Source: a virus. From it: 21,288 bases of DNA. The notes beneath the pieces are model-generated. The model made no database searches and had not been told where the DNA came from. It saw only the letters and a list, made by a program, of their open reading frames with translations. Positions 11,890 through 19,686 of the stretch are shown here, piece by piece (the first letter of the stretch is position 1; every line of letters begins with the position of its first letter). The stretch covers positions 1 through 21,288 of the IMG/VR virus record IMGVR_UViG_3300031951_001409. One strand, 5' to 3'. The translations under genes and the position numbers were made by a program.

Positions 11890-12497
11890 CAATTACCCCT
11901 TTTTGTTAACATTGCACTGGCGATTTCCAGCATAAATTTCACCTGTTGGGTGTCCTGTGGTGGCTCTATCCAGCCCACCGTAATTTGACCGACGAACCTG
12001 TGACTATCTGGTGGAACGCTTACCCGGCAGGTGTACCCCACACCCTTCTCCAAGTACCACAACCCCACCTCAGACTGCGCGTAGCGGTATTCCCCGCAGG
12101 GAATCTCGTTGGTCATCAGCTTGATCACGTCCGCATTATTGGCCGAGTTCTGGCTGAAGAGGCCTACATCGATGTCCTCGATGGTTTTGTCCCTGCCGTC
12201 CTTGGTGTACGCCCGGTACACCGTCCGGCTGTTAAACAGTGGGTTGACCTTGAACACCGCCACCACCGTGGCCCCTGTCTTCTTCATCAGCAGCGAACCC
12301 ACATCATCAGATCGTCCGGTATTGATCTCCGGCAGCTTCTTGGACTCCTTGTAGGCGTCCCGCATGAACTCCTGATTCTGCCACAGGAAATACCCCGAGA
12401 ACGTAATCACACCCATCAAAACGATGGCGAACAGCTTGAACGGCGAGTCCACATAGGACAGCACCTTGTCGACGATGGATTCTGGTTTGTCGCTCAT
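11889..12497 (-). CDS. Single-pass membrane protein of the lysis region, 202 aa
   Basis: A short cytoplasmic N-terminus is followed by one membrane helix at about 19-39 (PFKLFAIVLMGVITFSGYFL) and a soluble domain of about 160 residues predicted to lie in the periplasm. That domain has alternating strands and helices and two cysteines, Cys134 and Cys157, that could form a disulfide. Proteins of this shape occur next to holins in aquatic phages, but I do not know a proven function. The gene sits between the 148-aa membrane protein (ATGA overlap) and the holin (TGATG overlap), which ties it to lysis by context. It could regulate holin timing, act in a spanin-like way at the outer membrane, or block superinfection. 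These are all guesses. Confidence 0.75.
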   Translation of the reverse strand: MSDKPESIVDKVLSYVDSPFKLFAIVLMGVITFSGYFLWQNQEFMRDAYKESKKLPEINTGRSDDVGSLLMKKTGATVVAVFKVNPLFNSRTVYRAYTKDGRDKTIEDIDVGLFSQNSANNADVIKLMTNEIPCGEYRYAQSEVGLWYLEKGVGYTCRVSVPPDSHRFVGQITVGWIEPPQDTQQVKFMLEIASAMLTKRGN

Positions 12498-12940
12498 CGC
12501 AAGTGCAGCATGTACAAGACGATGCCGTAGATGATCAACGCAGCCAAAACCACAGACGCCATGCCAAGGGCAATGTACTCAATTAACTGCGCCAGTCGTT
12601 CAGCCCTGAGCCTCTTTTCTCTAGCTGCTGCTTCTGCGTCTTCCCTGCGCTTACGAGCAGCGGCGGCTTGGAACTTCTGCCAGTCACCCCACATCCCCGG
12701 ACGGCCAGCGTAGACCATGCGCTCACGCAACTCTTCTTCTTGTTGCTTGAGTTGTTCAAGCGCCATGAATTCCTCAAGGTCAGAGCCGCCACCCTTCTTG
12801 GTGACGTTCTCCTGAATCTTCGCCTTGTTGTCGAAGTAGTCGAAGACCCGAGAGCCAAGCTGGTGCAGCTCCTTGCCGTTGGCCAGAGCACCTTTTATAA
12901 CTGCAAAGGCCGCATTGGCGGCGGCAATTTCTGCCAACAT
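12494..12940 (-). CDS. C-terminal-anchored coiled-coil membrane protein, 148 aa
   Basis: Residues 1-50 are a helical segment starting LAEIAAANAAFAVIKGALAN. Residues 54-118 form a highly charged helix with coiled-coil character and the internal motif MVYAGRPGMWGDWQKFQ. Residues about 119-144 form one membrane helix (IEYIALGMASVVLAALIIYG) followed by a short tail. The motif around AGRPG.W.DWQKFQ is one I associate with hypothetical proteins of aquatic phages, always near lysis or tail genes. Tail-anchored topology would place most of it in the cytoplasm. The ATG follows the 30-aa gene's stop by three bases, and the upstream GGG-type ribosome site is weak, so its translation may depend on the upstream gene. 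The function is unknown. Part of the lysis block by position. Confidence 0.75.
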   Translation of the reverse strand: MLAEIAAANAAFAVIKGALANGKELHQLGSRVFDYFDNKAKIQENVTKKGGGSDLEEFMALEQLKQQEEELRERMVYAGRPGMWGDWQKFQAAAARKRREDAEAAAREKRLRAERLAQLIEYIALGMASVVLAALIIYGIVLYMLHLR

Positions 12941-12943
12941 ACA

Positions 12944-13036
12944 CTACCCTAAAACGAGAATGACGGCTCGAGCCGTCCACACAGTCAGTATCACAATACT
13001 GGCCGCTGCAATGAAAGCAACGAACCAGTCCTGCAT
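12944..13036 (-). CDS. Very small single-helix membrane protein, 30 aa
   Basis: A 30-codon frame reads MQDWFVAFIAAASIVILTVW and then TARAVILVLG before TAG. Almost the whole peptide is one hydrophobic helix. It fits exactly between two real genes: its ATG is two bases after the stop of the 67-aa gene, and its stop is three bases before the ATG of the 148-aa gene. Without it, this spot would be a 98-base gap in an otherwise closely packed operon. A GGGG stretch eight bases upstream is a modest ribosome site. Tiny one-helix proteins near holins can be lysis regulators or pinholin-like, but this one has no recognisable family. Confidence 0.65.
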   Translation of the reverse strand: MQDWFVAFIAAASIVILTVWTARAVILVLG

Positions 13037-13038
13037 GG

Positions 13039-13242
13039 CTACAGCCCCAACAGCTTTTTTACGAACTCAGCCGCCACCCCCGGACCTAGGAGCACAGCAC
13101 CGATTGTGATGTAGAGCAACACCTCGATGGTCTTCATGCGCTTCTTGCCAGCGTCGAGCGATTCGTTAATCTTCTCGTAGCGTTGGGCGCAGACAGCCTC
13201 GTGGGTGGACAGCCTTGCATCTGTTGCGTCAATCGTGTTCAT
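13039..13242 (-). CDS. Small holin-like protein (XhlA-style coiled coil plus one TM), 67 aa
   Basis: Residues 1-38 are a charged helix (LSTHEAVCAQRYEKINESLD) and residues about 40-58 a single membrane helix (VLLYITIGAVLLGPGVAAEF) with a basic tail KKLLGL. The arrangement of a cytoplasmic or surface coiled coil followed by one membrane helix is that of XhlA-type lysis accessory proteins and of small phage 'hemolysin' proteins. I choose the ATG at 13242 because GAGG stands seven bases before it. A longer frame starting at 13263 would lie inside the previous gene. It overlaps the 51-aa gene by 14 bases. A role beside the 3TM holin, as helper or antiholin, is an inference from position. Confidence 0.7.
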   Translation of the reverse strand: MNTIDATDARLSTHEAVCAQRYEKINESLDAGKKRMKTIEVLLYITIGAVLLGPGVAAEFVKKLLGL

Positions 13243-13384
13243 GCTGCCTCGTTGGGTTCTCAAGTTGCGGATCAGCTTGCTCTTTAATCTTTACGATCAG
13301 CGGCCAAGCACCTGTCTTGGATGGTAACTCACCCAGCACTTGCAGGATGAAGTTGATCTCATTAGGGTCGAGGTTAAGGTTCAT
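13229..13384 (-). CDS. Small hypothetical protein, 51 aa
   Basis: The frame starts at ATG 13384-13382 and ends with TGA at 13231-13229. It codes for MNLNLDPNEINFILQVLGEL followed by PSKTGAWPLIVKIKEQADPQ and a short polar tail. A good site (GGAG, six bases upstream) supports the start, and the end overlaps the next gene. The N-terminal 'LNLDPNEINFILQ.L.ELP...V..LI.KI..Q' pattern is common in short phage proteins of about this length, and I recognise the style but no function. There is no membrane segment. It starts the lysis-side block after the fibre gene and could be a small regulatory or assembly protein. Confidence 0.7.
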   Translation of the reverse strand: MNLNLDPNEINFILQVLGELPSKTGAWPLIVKIKEQADPQLENPTRQHEHD

Positions 13385-13407
13385 GGGTTCTCCAAGGTGA
13401 GTTGGGG

Positions 13408-14982
13408 TTAACCTATACGGTACATGATGTACGTGCTGGCTGTGGTGCGGCGAATACGGAATCGCCCAGTAATGTTGGTTGCAACAGTTGCCCTTCCAAC
13501 TATTGTGACGCCCGTATTCCCAGCCATTGTGATCGTGCCGGAAGCTGTGTTGATGACTGAAAAATCGTACCCAAGGTCGTCTGCTGCCCAGCTAACCAAA
13601 GTGTTCAAGTCAGAACCCAAAGGCATGGTCAGAGTGAATGACGTGCCAGTCGCCACAATAATCTGAGTTTGCAAGTCAGTATTGGTCAGCGTTGCAAGGC
13701 CGGAAAAACTTGCGGGTGTTGGGGCGTAAACAACCGCTGCGCCCGTAAGAGATTGAACAGACGTTGCGTCCATTGCTTGGCGCACATTACCTGCGCCATC
13801 ACTTAAAACAATCCAGTTACTACCTGTTGCAGAAATAGGTGCGGCTGCTCCTGTGTAGCCGCCAATAATTACGTTGTTGGAGCCTGTGGTAATGTTATAA
13901 CCCGAGAAAGCACCAATTCCAGTGTTGTAATTACCCGTAGTGTTACCATAAAGCGAATTGGAGCCAATAGCTGTGTTGTATTCACCGATGGTGTTAACGG
14001 CAAGCGCTTGGCTGCCGTTAGCGGTATTTTCTATTCCTGTGGTGTTGCCGGAAAGCGCAGATACACCGTTGGCTGTGTTAAAGTTGCCTGTAGTGTTGTT
14101 GTAAAGTGCTTGGTAGCCATTGGAGGTGTTATAGGCTCCGTTAGTGTTGAAAACCAACGAATTTGCTCCTGTCGCTGTATTATAGGCCCCCGACACATTA
14201 GATTCCAACGCTCCTCGACCTAAAGCAGAATTATCGACACCCGTGGTATTGGCCCCTAAAGCACTCAAACCAACTGCAGTATTAGAAGATATTGCGCCGC
14301 CGCCCAAACCAACAGTCAAGCCTTGAATAGTAGCGCCGTTTGTCACGCTCAGTGTGGTGGATGCAGTGATGGCCTTGGCTGCAAGGGTGGTGTTGTTTAC
14401 CGTCAACGTGCCAGTAGCAGCGCCAATGCTTAACGTAGTAGCAGCGCCACCGAAATTCAACGTGGTCGCTGTGGTGTTCACCAAAGCAAATGTGGTTGAT
14501 GGGGTGGTCAGGCTGGTAGTAATTGCTGGGGACGTCCCAAACACAGCTACGCCTGTGCCCGTTTCATCAGTTAATGCTGCACGCAAGTTTGCGGATGATG
14601 GAGTGCCTAAGAAGGTAGCCACGCCAGTGCCCAAGCTGGTGATGCCCGTTCCGCCGTTAGCAACAGGAAGAGTACCAGTAACCTGAGTTGTCAGACTCAC
14701 GCCAGACAGCGTACCACCAAGGGTCAAATTGCCCGAGGAAGTGACCGTACCAGTCAGTGTAATGCCGTTGACAGTACCAGTACCCCCAACGCTTGTAACG
14801 GTCCCCAAGGCTCCGGTGTTCGACGCCAGCAGCTTGACTGTTCCTGCGGCGTTTTTGAAGTACAAGCGCTCGTCAGTCGTGTTGAGAGCAAGTTCGCCAG
14901 CGGCAAGGTTTCCTGCTACCGGGACAGCTGAAGCGGTGCTTGTGCGATAAAGCTGAAGAGGGGTGAAACCGATTTGTGCCAT
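13408..14982 (-). CDS. Tail fibre with YadA-head-like repeats, 524 aa
   Basis: Residues 1-55 form a fibre-base motif (LYRTSTASAVP, AGELALNTTDERLYFKN). Residues 57-155 contain the widely shared phage-fibre segment GTVTSVGGTGTVNGITLTG with TGTLPVANGGTGITSLG. Residues 232-367 are eight tandem 17-residue units of the type SSNTAVGLSALGANTTG, as in the beta-roll heads of trimeric adhesins. The C-terminus (about 380-524) is a beta-rich tip ending RRTTASTYIMYRIG. No S74 autoprotease is visible. The product is most likely a trimeric receptor-binding fibre. The ATG is preceded by AAGGAA at good spacing. Codon third positions look richer in A/T than in the connector genes, as is common for exchanged fibre genes. 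It follows the 1111-aa gene after nine bases. Confidence 0.85.
   Translation of the reverse strand: MAQIGFTPLQLYRTSTASAVPVAGNLAAGELALNTTDERLYFKNAAGTVKLLASNTGALGTVTSVGGTGTVNGITLTGTVTSSGNLTLGGTLSGVSLTTQVTGTLPVANGGTGITSLGTGVATFLGTPSSANLRAALTDETGTGVAVFGTSPAITTSLTTPSTTFALVNTTATTLNFGGAATTLSIGAATGTLTVNNTTLAAKAITASTTLSVTNGATIQGLTVGLGGGAISSNTAVGLSALGANTTGVDNSALGRGALESNVSGAYNTATGANSLVFNTNGAYNTSNGYQALYNNTTGNFNTANGVSALSGNTTGIENTANGSQALAVNTIGEYNTAIGSNSLYGNTTGNYNTGIGAFSGYNITTGSNNVIIGGYTGAAAPISATGSNWIVLSDGAGNVRQAMDATSVQSLTGAAVVYAPTPASFSGLATLTNTDLQTQIIVATGTSFTLTMPLGSDLNTLVSWAADDLGYDFSVINTASGTITMAGNTGVTIVGRATVATNITGRFRIRRTTASTYIMYRIG
13882..14289 (-). repeat. Eight tandem 51-bp (17-residue) coding repeats
   Basis: Residues 232-367 of the 524-aa fibre divide without any gap into eight units of exactly 17 residues. 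The shared pattern is [x][x]N[T/S]A.G..[A/S]L..N[T/V].G. A partial ninth unit (SNNVIIGGYTG) ends the array. The DNA copies have diverged, but the 51-base period holds. The regular spacing is the signature of a beta-roll or beta-solenoid stack. Confidence 0.92.
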
Positions 14983-14991
14983 ATTTTTTCC

Positions 14992-17900
14992 TTACATTAA
15001 AAGCATGAAGCTGCTGTTGTCGCCAGCAGATCCAAAGTTCCAGCCAGTATTGTTGCCGCCATCCACGTTGCCTTGAGATGTTGGCGCAAACCAGTATCCG
15101 GGAGTCGGAGTGACGTTGGAGTCCGTGATTGAGCAGAAACTGACAACCACCTTGCTTCCCGTGGCTTTGACGAGGTTCCACTGAGTTCCGGGGGTTTCGC
15201 TTTGCAAGGTCACAAGGTTTCCAGCCGTGCCGGAGACATTGAAGTTGTTGACTGTCTGAGTTGATCCCGCCTCAAAACCCAAAGTCAAAGGCTGGGCACT
15301 GTTGCTGATGCTGTTGAAGGTGCTGCTGTCGTAAAAGCCACCGGGCTGAGTTGTGGAGAACACCACATTGTTGTACGTTTTCCCGCCACCATAAAAATAC
15401 TGTTGAGACAAACCGGTGAATGGCTCGGCCAAGTAAATGGTGGATGTGCCAGCGTTGAGGGTGTAAGAAAATCCCGAATCTGCAACCTGCCAAGATGCGG
15501 ACGTTGTTGTCGAACCGAAGCAGGTGAATGAGCTTGATCCAAGGTTAAGTGTGCGATCTCCATTAGCCGCAGAAGTGCCAAATTTCCCACAGGACACAGC
15601 ATAGCCGTTTGTGGTAAAAGTTCCCGCCAACAGTAAGAGGGTTCGTGTAGACCCAACAGTCAAATCATCTTGAAGCGTCCATGTGCCACCAATACCGTTG
15701 AACGTAATTGGAAAATCAAGCGTTTGACCTGCGGTGGTGATGGTCTGAGAACTCGTGCCAACAAAAGTGTTGGTTAGCGTGCCAGAAGCCACAACCATGC
15801 CAGAAACAAGCGTGAGGTTACCGTTAATGTTTCTGGTTGCGTTGCCAAATGTTCCTGTAAATCCACTTGCAAAAGTGAGACTACCAAGCGTTGTTGTTCC
15901 GCTTGTTGTGACTATGTCACCCGCAGCCGCCACATTTATATTTGGGGCATTAACGTATGTACCAAAAGGCGCTCCAACCGCAATTGCTCTTGTTCCAACA
16001 GCGCCAGAGTAGGTCAAGTTAAACGTGGGGGTGACGTCAACAGTATAGCTTCCGGTTGTTCCAAAGTTGACAACGGTAGCGCCGCTACCCGTAACTACAA
16101 TTGGAACGGAGTTGGTCACAAGCCGACGAACCACGCTGCCTGTTCCGCTAAACGTCCCGGTTGTCAGCGTAAAGCCGTTCACATCCAGTGTGCCAGCGGT
16201 TAGTGTTGTTGCGCGGGTTGAGTCCACACCTGCTGGCGATGGTCCCACAACCACGTCGCTCAGTAGCCGCCAAGTGCCGCCTACGCCGTTGAAAGTAAAC
16301 GGGTTGTCAAACGTCACGCCAGCAGTGTTGATTGTCTTTGTGCCAGATGTGGCGGCAAATGTATATACGCCTGTTCCCGCTGTTCTAGTCATGCCAGTTG
16401 AGGCTTTGAAATTTCCGTAAACCGTTAACGTGGTGTTTGCTAAGTTACCTGCAAATCCCGTTGGATTTGTACCGTCTGTAAAATCCAAATCCTTTACAAC
16501 TTGATTGTTCGTAATTGTAAAATTACCAGTGCCAGCAGTAATCCTGAATGAAATACTGTTGGCTTCAGTTACTACGCCGGGGGTAATTGTCCTTGCTGTT
16601 GCGCTGTTGTCAGTGCAAATAACCAGTGGCGTACCTGTGGCTGTGGTTGTGGTCGAACCTGTGAAGATCGTGCCTGTGCCTGTCAGTGTGATGTTGCCTG
16701 TACCAAAAGCCAGAGTGTTTGCGCTTGCGCCAGCGGCGAACAAAACAGTGGTCAACACATTGTTGCTCAAGTTCAACGTGCCAGCCGTTAAAGTAACCGT
16801 ACCTGTCACGTTGGGTGCAACGATTGGGCTTAGGTCCACCGCTGTATTTGCGGTTAAGCTGACACCTCCACCCGGAGAGTTAATAATTAAATTTTGCAAG
16901 CGAAGGGTAATCCCTGCGGAATTCAAGGCCTGAACCGTACCTTGGTTGGCAAAGGTCCACGATGGAGTGCCTGTGACGGTTACCATTGTCATGGCCGATG
17001 TGAGAGTCACATCGCCGTAAATAACGGGGTCACTGTTACCCTGCGTCCAATTGAACGCAACGGTGCGACCGCTAAAGTTAAGCGTGCCCATGTTCCAAAG
17101 TGCATCAATCGTGACAGTGTTTCCGGTTCGCAGACCGTTGCCTGTGGTGGCTCCAGAGTCATCAATGATGCAAGTATCTTGAGCCAACGGGAAGTTGGCT
17201 ACAGCAGGTACACCCCCGCTTGATGTAGCCCACGCATTTACATTTGACCAGTTTGCGCTTGCCCCGTTGACGGTGCTCCAGTATTTGGTAGCGGCTGCGG
17301 TGAATGTGATGTTGCTGTTGTTTTTGCAATCACCAAGTCTTGTACCAGTCCACGGAGAAGCCGCAGAAGCACCCGCAGCAACAATATCCCGGAAGTCAAC
17401 ATCAGATATGGCGGTCAGCGTGCCAACAGTCAGTGTGCGCTGAGTGCCTATTGCGTCGCTTCGGACAAAGGTTCGTGTAACCGCTGATGCGCCTGCACTC
17501 AAGGTCAGTGTTGCAATTGTTTGGTTGGCTCCAAGCGTAACAAACCGCAGTCCAGCCGCAGCTATTGCAGCCTGAGTCAAGACGTTGAACGTGTTTGCGC
17601 CATTGATGGTGGTTGTGCCGGTTGCTGTGCTGCTAAAGGTAACATTGTAGAAAGTCTGAGCACCGCCGGTAAAGGTTGGGCTTACTGTAGTGCAAGTAAT
17701 GGTGGATGTTCCAGCGCTGAGTGTTAGATTGGTTGCTAAAAGGTTTACCGGGGTAGTCCCGCTACAAGCTATTGCCGAGCTTCCTAAACTAACACTTGCA
17801 ACTGCCGACCCTGATCTTTGGATGCTGTTGATCGTCATGGCAAAATTGCCGGTGTTGAATGTTCCTGCGTTTACAAACACACCGTTGCAAGTTATTGCAG

Positions 17901-18327
17901 TACCAAGAGTCCAGCCGCCCGAAGTGGTGGTAAAAACAATGTTTGTATTGGTGATGGCCACGTTGTTGGTAATAAAGATTTTACCAGTAGTGGGTGCAGA
18001 AAAGTTGATGGCCGCACCAGACGTTGTGGTGAACACAACCCCGCTGGCGGCGTTATTCCAATTACTAAAACAGTTGATGACTGCTGTGGCCCCCATAGTG
18101 ATCGTGACGTTGCCAACAAGAGGGCCAGCTATCGTGATGTCTTGCGCTACCGCGTTTGTTCCGATCGTGACTGCGTAAGCAGTAGCGTTGGACAAGCTGT
18201 TGAAAAACACGTTATCGACAGACGTAGGCGCAGAAGAACCTCCAGCACCGCCAGAGGTTGCAGACCAGTTTGTGGTGGTGGTCGCATCCCAAGTACCAGC
18301 ACCGCCTACCCAGTAACGATCAGCCAT
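14992..18327 (-). CDS. Giant beta-solenoid tail protein, 1111 aa
   Basis: The protein is dominated by Thr, Gly, Asn, Ala and Val in repeated short strands, typical of a right-handed beta-helix or solenoid. The N-terminal module (RYWVGGAGTWD...NWSATSGGAGG, about 4-30) is repeated in altered form at about 348-372 (KYWSTVNGASANWSN...WATSSGG), so two solenoid arms may be joined. Later repeats share 'FTFNGVGGTWRLL' (about 677-689) and 'ITFNGIGGTWTLQ' (about 874-886). The C-terminus shows SITDSNV followed by GGNNTGWNFG, a conserved ending of such phage proteins. There is no signal peptide or enzyme motif. The GAGGAG ribosome site before the ATG lies in the last two sense codons of the upstream gene. 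I infer a surface-binding tail appendage. A capsid appendage is possible. Confidence 0.75.
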   Translation of the reverse strand: MADRYWVGGAGTWDATTTTNWSATSGGAGGSSAPTSVDNVFFNSLSNATAYAVTIGTNAVAQDITIAGPLVGNVTITMGATAVINCFSNWNNAASGVVFTTTSGAAINFSAPTTGKIFITNNVAITNTNIVFTTTSGGWTLGTAITCNGVFVNAGTFNTGNFAMTINSIQRSGSAVASVSLGSSAIACSGTTPVNLLATNLTLSAGTSTITCTTVSPTFTGGAQTFYNVTFSSTATGTTTINGANTFNVLTQAAIAAAGLRFVTLGANQTIATLTLSAGASAVTRTFVRSDAIGTQRTLTVGTLTAISDVDFRDIVAAGASAASPWTGTRLGDCKNNSNITFTAAATKYWSTVNGASANWSNVNAWATSSGGVPAVANFPLAQDTCIIDDSGATTGNGLRTGNTVTIDALWNMGTLNFSGRTVAFNWTQGNSDPVIYGDVTLTSAMTMVTVTGTPSWTFANQGTVQALNSAGITLRLQNLIINSPGGGVSLTANTAVDLSPIVAPNVTGTVTLTAGTLNLSNNVLTTVLFAAGASANTLAFGTGNITLTGTGTIFTGSTTTTATGTPLVICTDNSATARTITPGVVTEANSISFRITAGTGNFTITNNQVVKDLDFTDGTNPTGFAGNLANTTLTVYGNFKASTGMTRTAGTGVYTFAATSGTKTINTAGVTFDNPFTFNGVGGTWRLLSDVVVGPSPAGVDSTRATTLTAGTLDVNGFTLTTGTFSGTGSVVRRLVTNSVPIVVTGSGATVVNFGTTGSYTVDVTPTFNLTYSGAVGTRAIAVGAPFGTYVNAPNINVAAAGDIVTTSGTTTLGSLTFASGFTGTFGNATRNINGNLTLVSGMVVASGTLTNTFVGTSSQTITTAGQTLDFPITFNGIGGTWTLQDDLTVGSTRTLLLLAGTFTTNGYAVSCGKFGTSAANGDRTLNLGSSSFTCFGSTTTSASWQVADSGFSYTLNAGTSTIYLAEPFTGLSQQYFYGGGKTYNNVVFSTTQPGGFYDSSTFNSISNSAQPLTLGFEAGSTQTVNNFNVSGTAGNLVTLQSETPGTQWNLVKATGSKVVVSFCSITDSNVTPTPGYWFAPTSQGNVDGGNNTGWNFGSAGDNSSFMLLM

Positions 18328-18329
18328 GC

Positions 18330-18494
18330 TTACTCCTCAACAGGAGGTGTTGTGATACTGGCAAGCCACTTGCTGAAACGATCTTGCTTCATGGCTTCGA
18401 TCTCGGCCTCCGTCATGGTTTGGCCGTCAAGCAAAACAATCGCGTCAACGTACTTGCCGTATGGGCTGTCAAACTCAAAGTCAATCTTGGTCAT
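18330..18494 (-). CDS. Small hypothetical protein between fibre genes, 54 aa
   Basis: The frame starts at the ATG 18494-18492 (MTKIDFEFDSPYGKYVDAIV) and ends in VEE. GAGG overlapping the upstream stop lies at good spacing, so I reject an upstream start at 18536, which would run into the 392-aa gene. The protein is acidic and soluble, with a beta-like N-terminus and a helical middle (TEAEIEAMKQDRFSKWLASI). I recognise it only as a type of short protein placed between phage tail-fibre genes, where tail-fibre chaperones are often found. A chaperone-like role would be consistent but unproven. Its last codons GAG GAG double as the ribosome site of the 1111-aa gene, so the two are likely translated in step. 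Confidence 0.75.
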   Translation of the reverse strand: MTKIDFEFDSPYGKYVDAIVLLDGQTMTEAEIEAMKQDRFSKWLASITTPPVEE

Positions 18495-18502
18495 GTTGCG
18501 CC

Positions 18503-19681
18503 TCAGAACCCAAAGACCTTGGCAACCATCTGCCACTTGGCAGTGGTGCTGTTGTAGAGAAAGCCCACGTAGTCAAACAACCCACCGCCTGATGTGGCTG
18601 GCGGCAAAGCAATGTCCGCAGAGCCTTGGAAGATGGCGTTCCACGACAGGGTCTGGATGTTGGTAGATCGAACCCGCAGAATCAGCTTCTGGCCGTTTGT
18701 GGGGGTGCCGGATGGTGCATTGATGGTCAGAGTGCCCGCCGCCTGAGTGTTGGCTTGCGTAGCAATGTCGGTAGTGTCTGCGTTGATGGAAATGGACGTC
18801 GCGTCAGCGTACACAACCACTCGGCTAAATGTGGTCCCCGAGACGCTCAAATTACCTATGATGTTGACGTCAAGGTTCAGGTTCGCGGCATCTTGATACG
18901 CCAAATCGCCCAAGTCTTGGTTCTGGGGGATCTGGGTAGGTCCCAAGCCAATGTTGGCCTGAGACAGGATCGAACCCCAGCCACTGGCTACATAAGCCTC
19001 CAACGCGCTCGTCTGGCTGTTGTAGCGCAGCGTTCCGTTGGTCGGGGACGCTGGCCGTGCAGCCGTATTGCCGGTGGGGAACACAACTCCCCCAGTGCCG
19101 GGGAACACAGGGTTGTCTGCGATGCTAAAAGTCGGGTTCCCAGCAATACCATTCGGGTTGGTGATGCCGATCTGGTTAGCCGTGCCAGTCAAGGTGCGAC
19201 CAGAAACGGTTCCGTTACCCGGAAGCGCCAAGAAGCCCGTTCCGCCGCTGCTTGCCAAGGAAGCTACGGTTCCGGCCAAAGACAGCGTTGGGTTACCCGA
19301 TTGACCGTCGCCGTTTGCAATCGACAGGCCCGCACCCGAAACCGCCATAGACCTTGCGGTCATGGTTCCACCGATATTGACGCCAAAGCCGTTACCCATG
19401 GTCTCCAGCGTACCGGAAACGCCGTTGAGCGTGATTCTATAAAAGCTCTGAGCGCCGCCATCGACCAGACCTACGCCGGTGCCCGAAGACAGGAACCGGC
19501 TGTTCGGCAGACTTGCCTCCAGATTCAGAGTCAGAAACGTTTGAGTCTGTGATGGACTCGCCGAGATGGCTCCAGTAGTGGTTTGCACCGTCTGGCCGTT
19601 CTGTACAATCGGTACGAGTTCCGCCCCGGTGATTGCACCGGCTGCCGGGAGTTGCGAGATTTGTACTTGTGCTGAGGACAT
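18503..19681 (-). CDS. Tail fibre / receptor-binding-type protein, 392 aa
   Basis: The N-terminus VQISQLPAAGAITGAELVPI with 'VQNGQTVQTT' is the usual opening of phage fibre proteins that attach to the virion. The middle is rich in Gly, Ser, Thr and Asn in short strands. Near residue 190-240 comes a block I recognise from fibres, PTGNTAARPASPTNGTLRYN followed by 'LEAYVASGWGSIL'. The C-terminal third (about 280-392) holds a beta-rich tip (GTLTINAPSGTPTNGQKLIL, then WQMVAKVFGF). No peptidase or lyase motif is seen. The ribosome site before the ATG at 19681 is weak. It starts five bases after the zinc-ribbon gene and opens the fibre block. It could be the basal fibre to which others attach. Confidence 0.75.
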   Translation of the reverse strand: MSSAQVQISQLPAAGAITGAELVPIVQNGQTVQTTTGAISASPSQTQTFLTLNLEASLPNSRFLSSGTGVGLVDGGAQSFYRITLNGVSGTLETMGNGFGVNIGGTMTARSMAVSGAGLSIANGDGQSGNPTLSLAGTVASLASSGGTGFLALPGNGTVSGRTLTGTANQIGITNPNGIAGNPTFSIADNPVFPGTGGVVFPTGNTAARPASPTNGTLRYNSQTSALEAYVASGWGSILSQANIGLGPTQIPQNQDLGDLAYQDAANLNLDVNIIGNLSVSGTTFSRVVVYADATSISINADTTDIATQANTQAAGTLTINAPSGTPTNGQKLILRVRSTNIQTLSWNAIFQGSADIALPPATSGGGLFDYVGFLYNSTTAKWQMVAKVFGF

Positions 19682-19686
19682 ATGGA

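Noticed and set aside
13243-13263. Longer start for the 67-aa protein (MRTQRGS extension)
   Set aside because: The extension uses a non-ATG codon within the previous gene, while the ATG at 13242 has GAGG at proper distance.
13867-14289. CRISPR-like array or diversity-generating retroelement in the repeat-rich fibre
   Set aside because: The repeats are diverged, in frame and protein-coding with no constant repeat and unique spacer. No reverse transcriptase or template repeat was seen in the window.
14354-18178. Several plus-strand frames rich in Val, Pro and Ala within the fibre block
   Set aside because: They are complementary to Thr/Gly/Asn-rich solenoid coding sequence, which naturally gives Val/Pro-rich open frames. 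No start signals.
18626-19552. 308-codon plus-strand frame opposite the 392-aa fibre gene
   Set aside because: No ribosome site or domain pattern. The opposite frame has clear fibre motifs.
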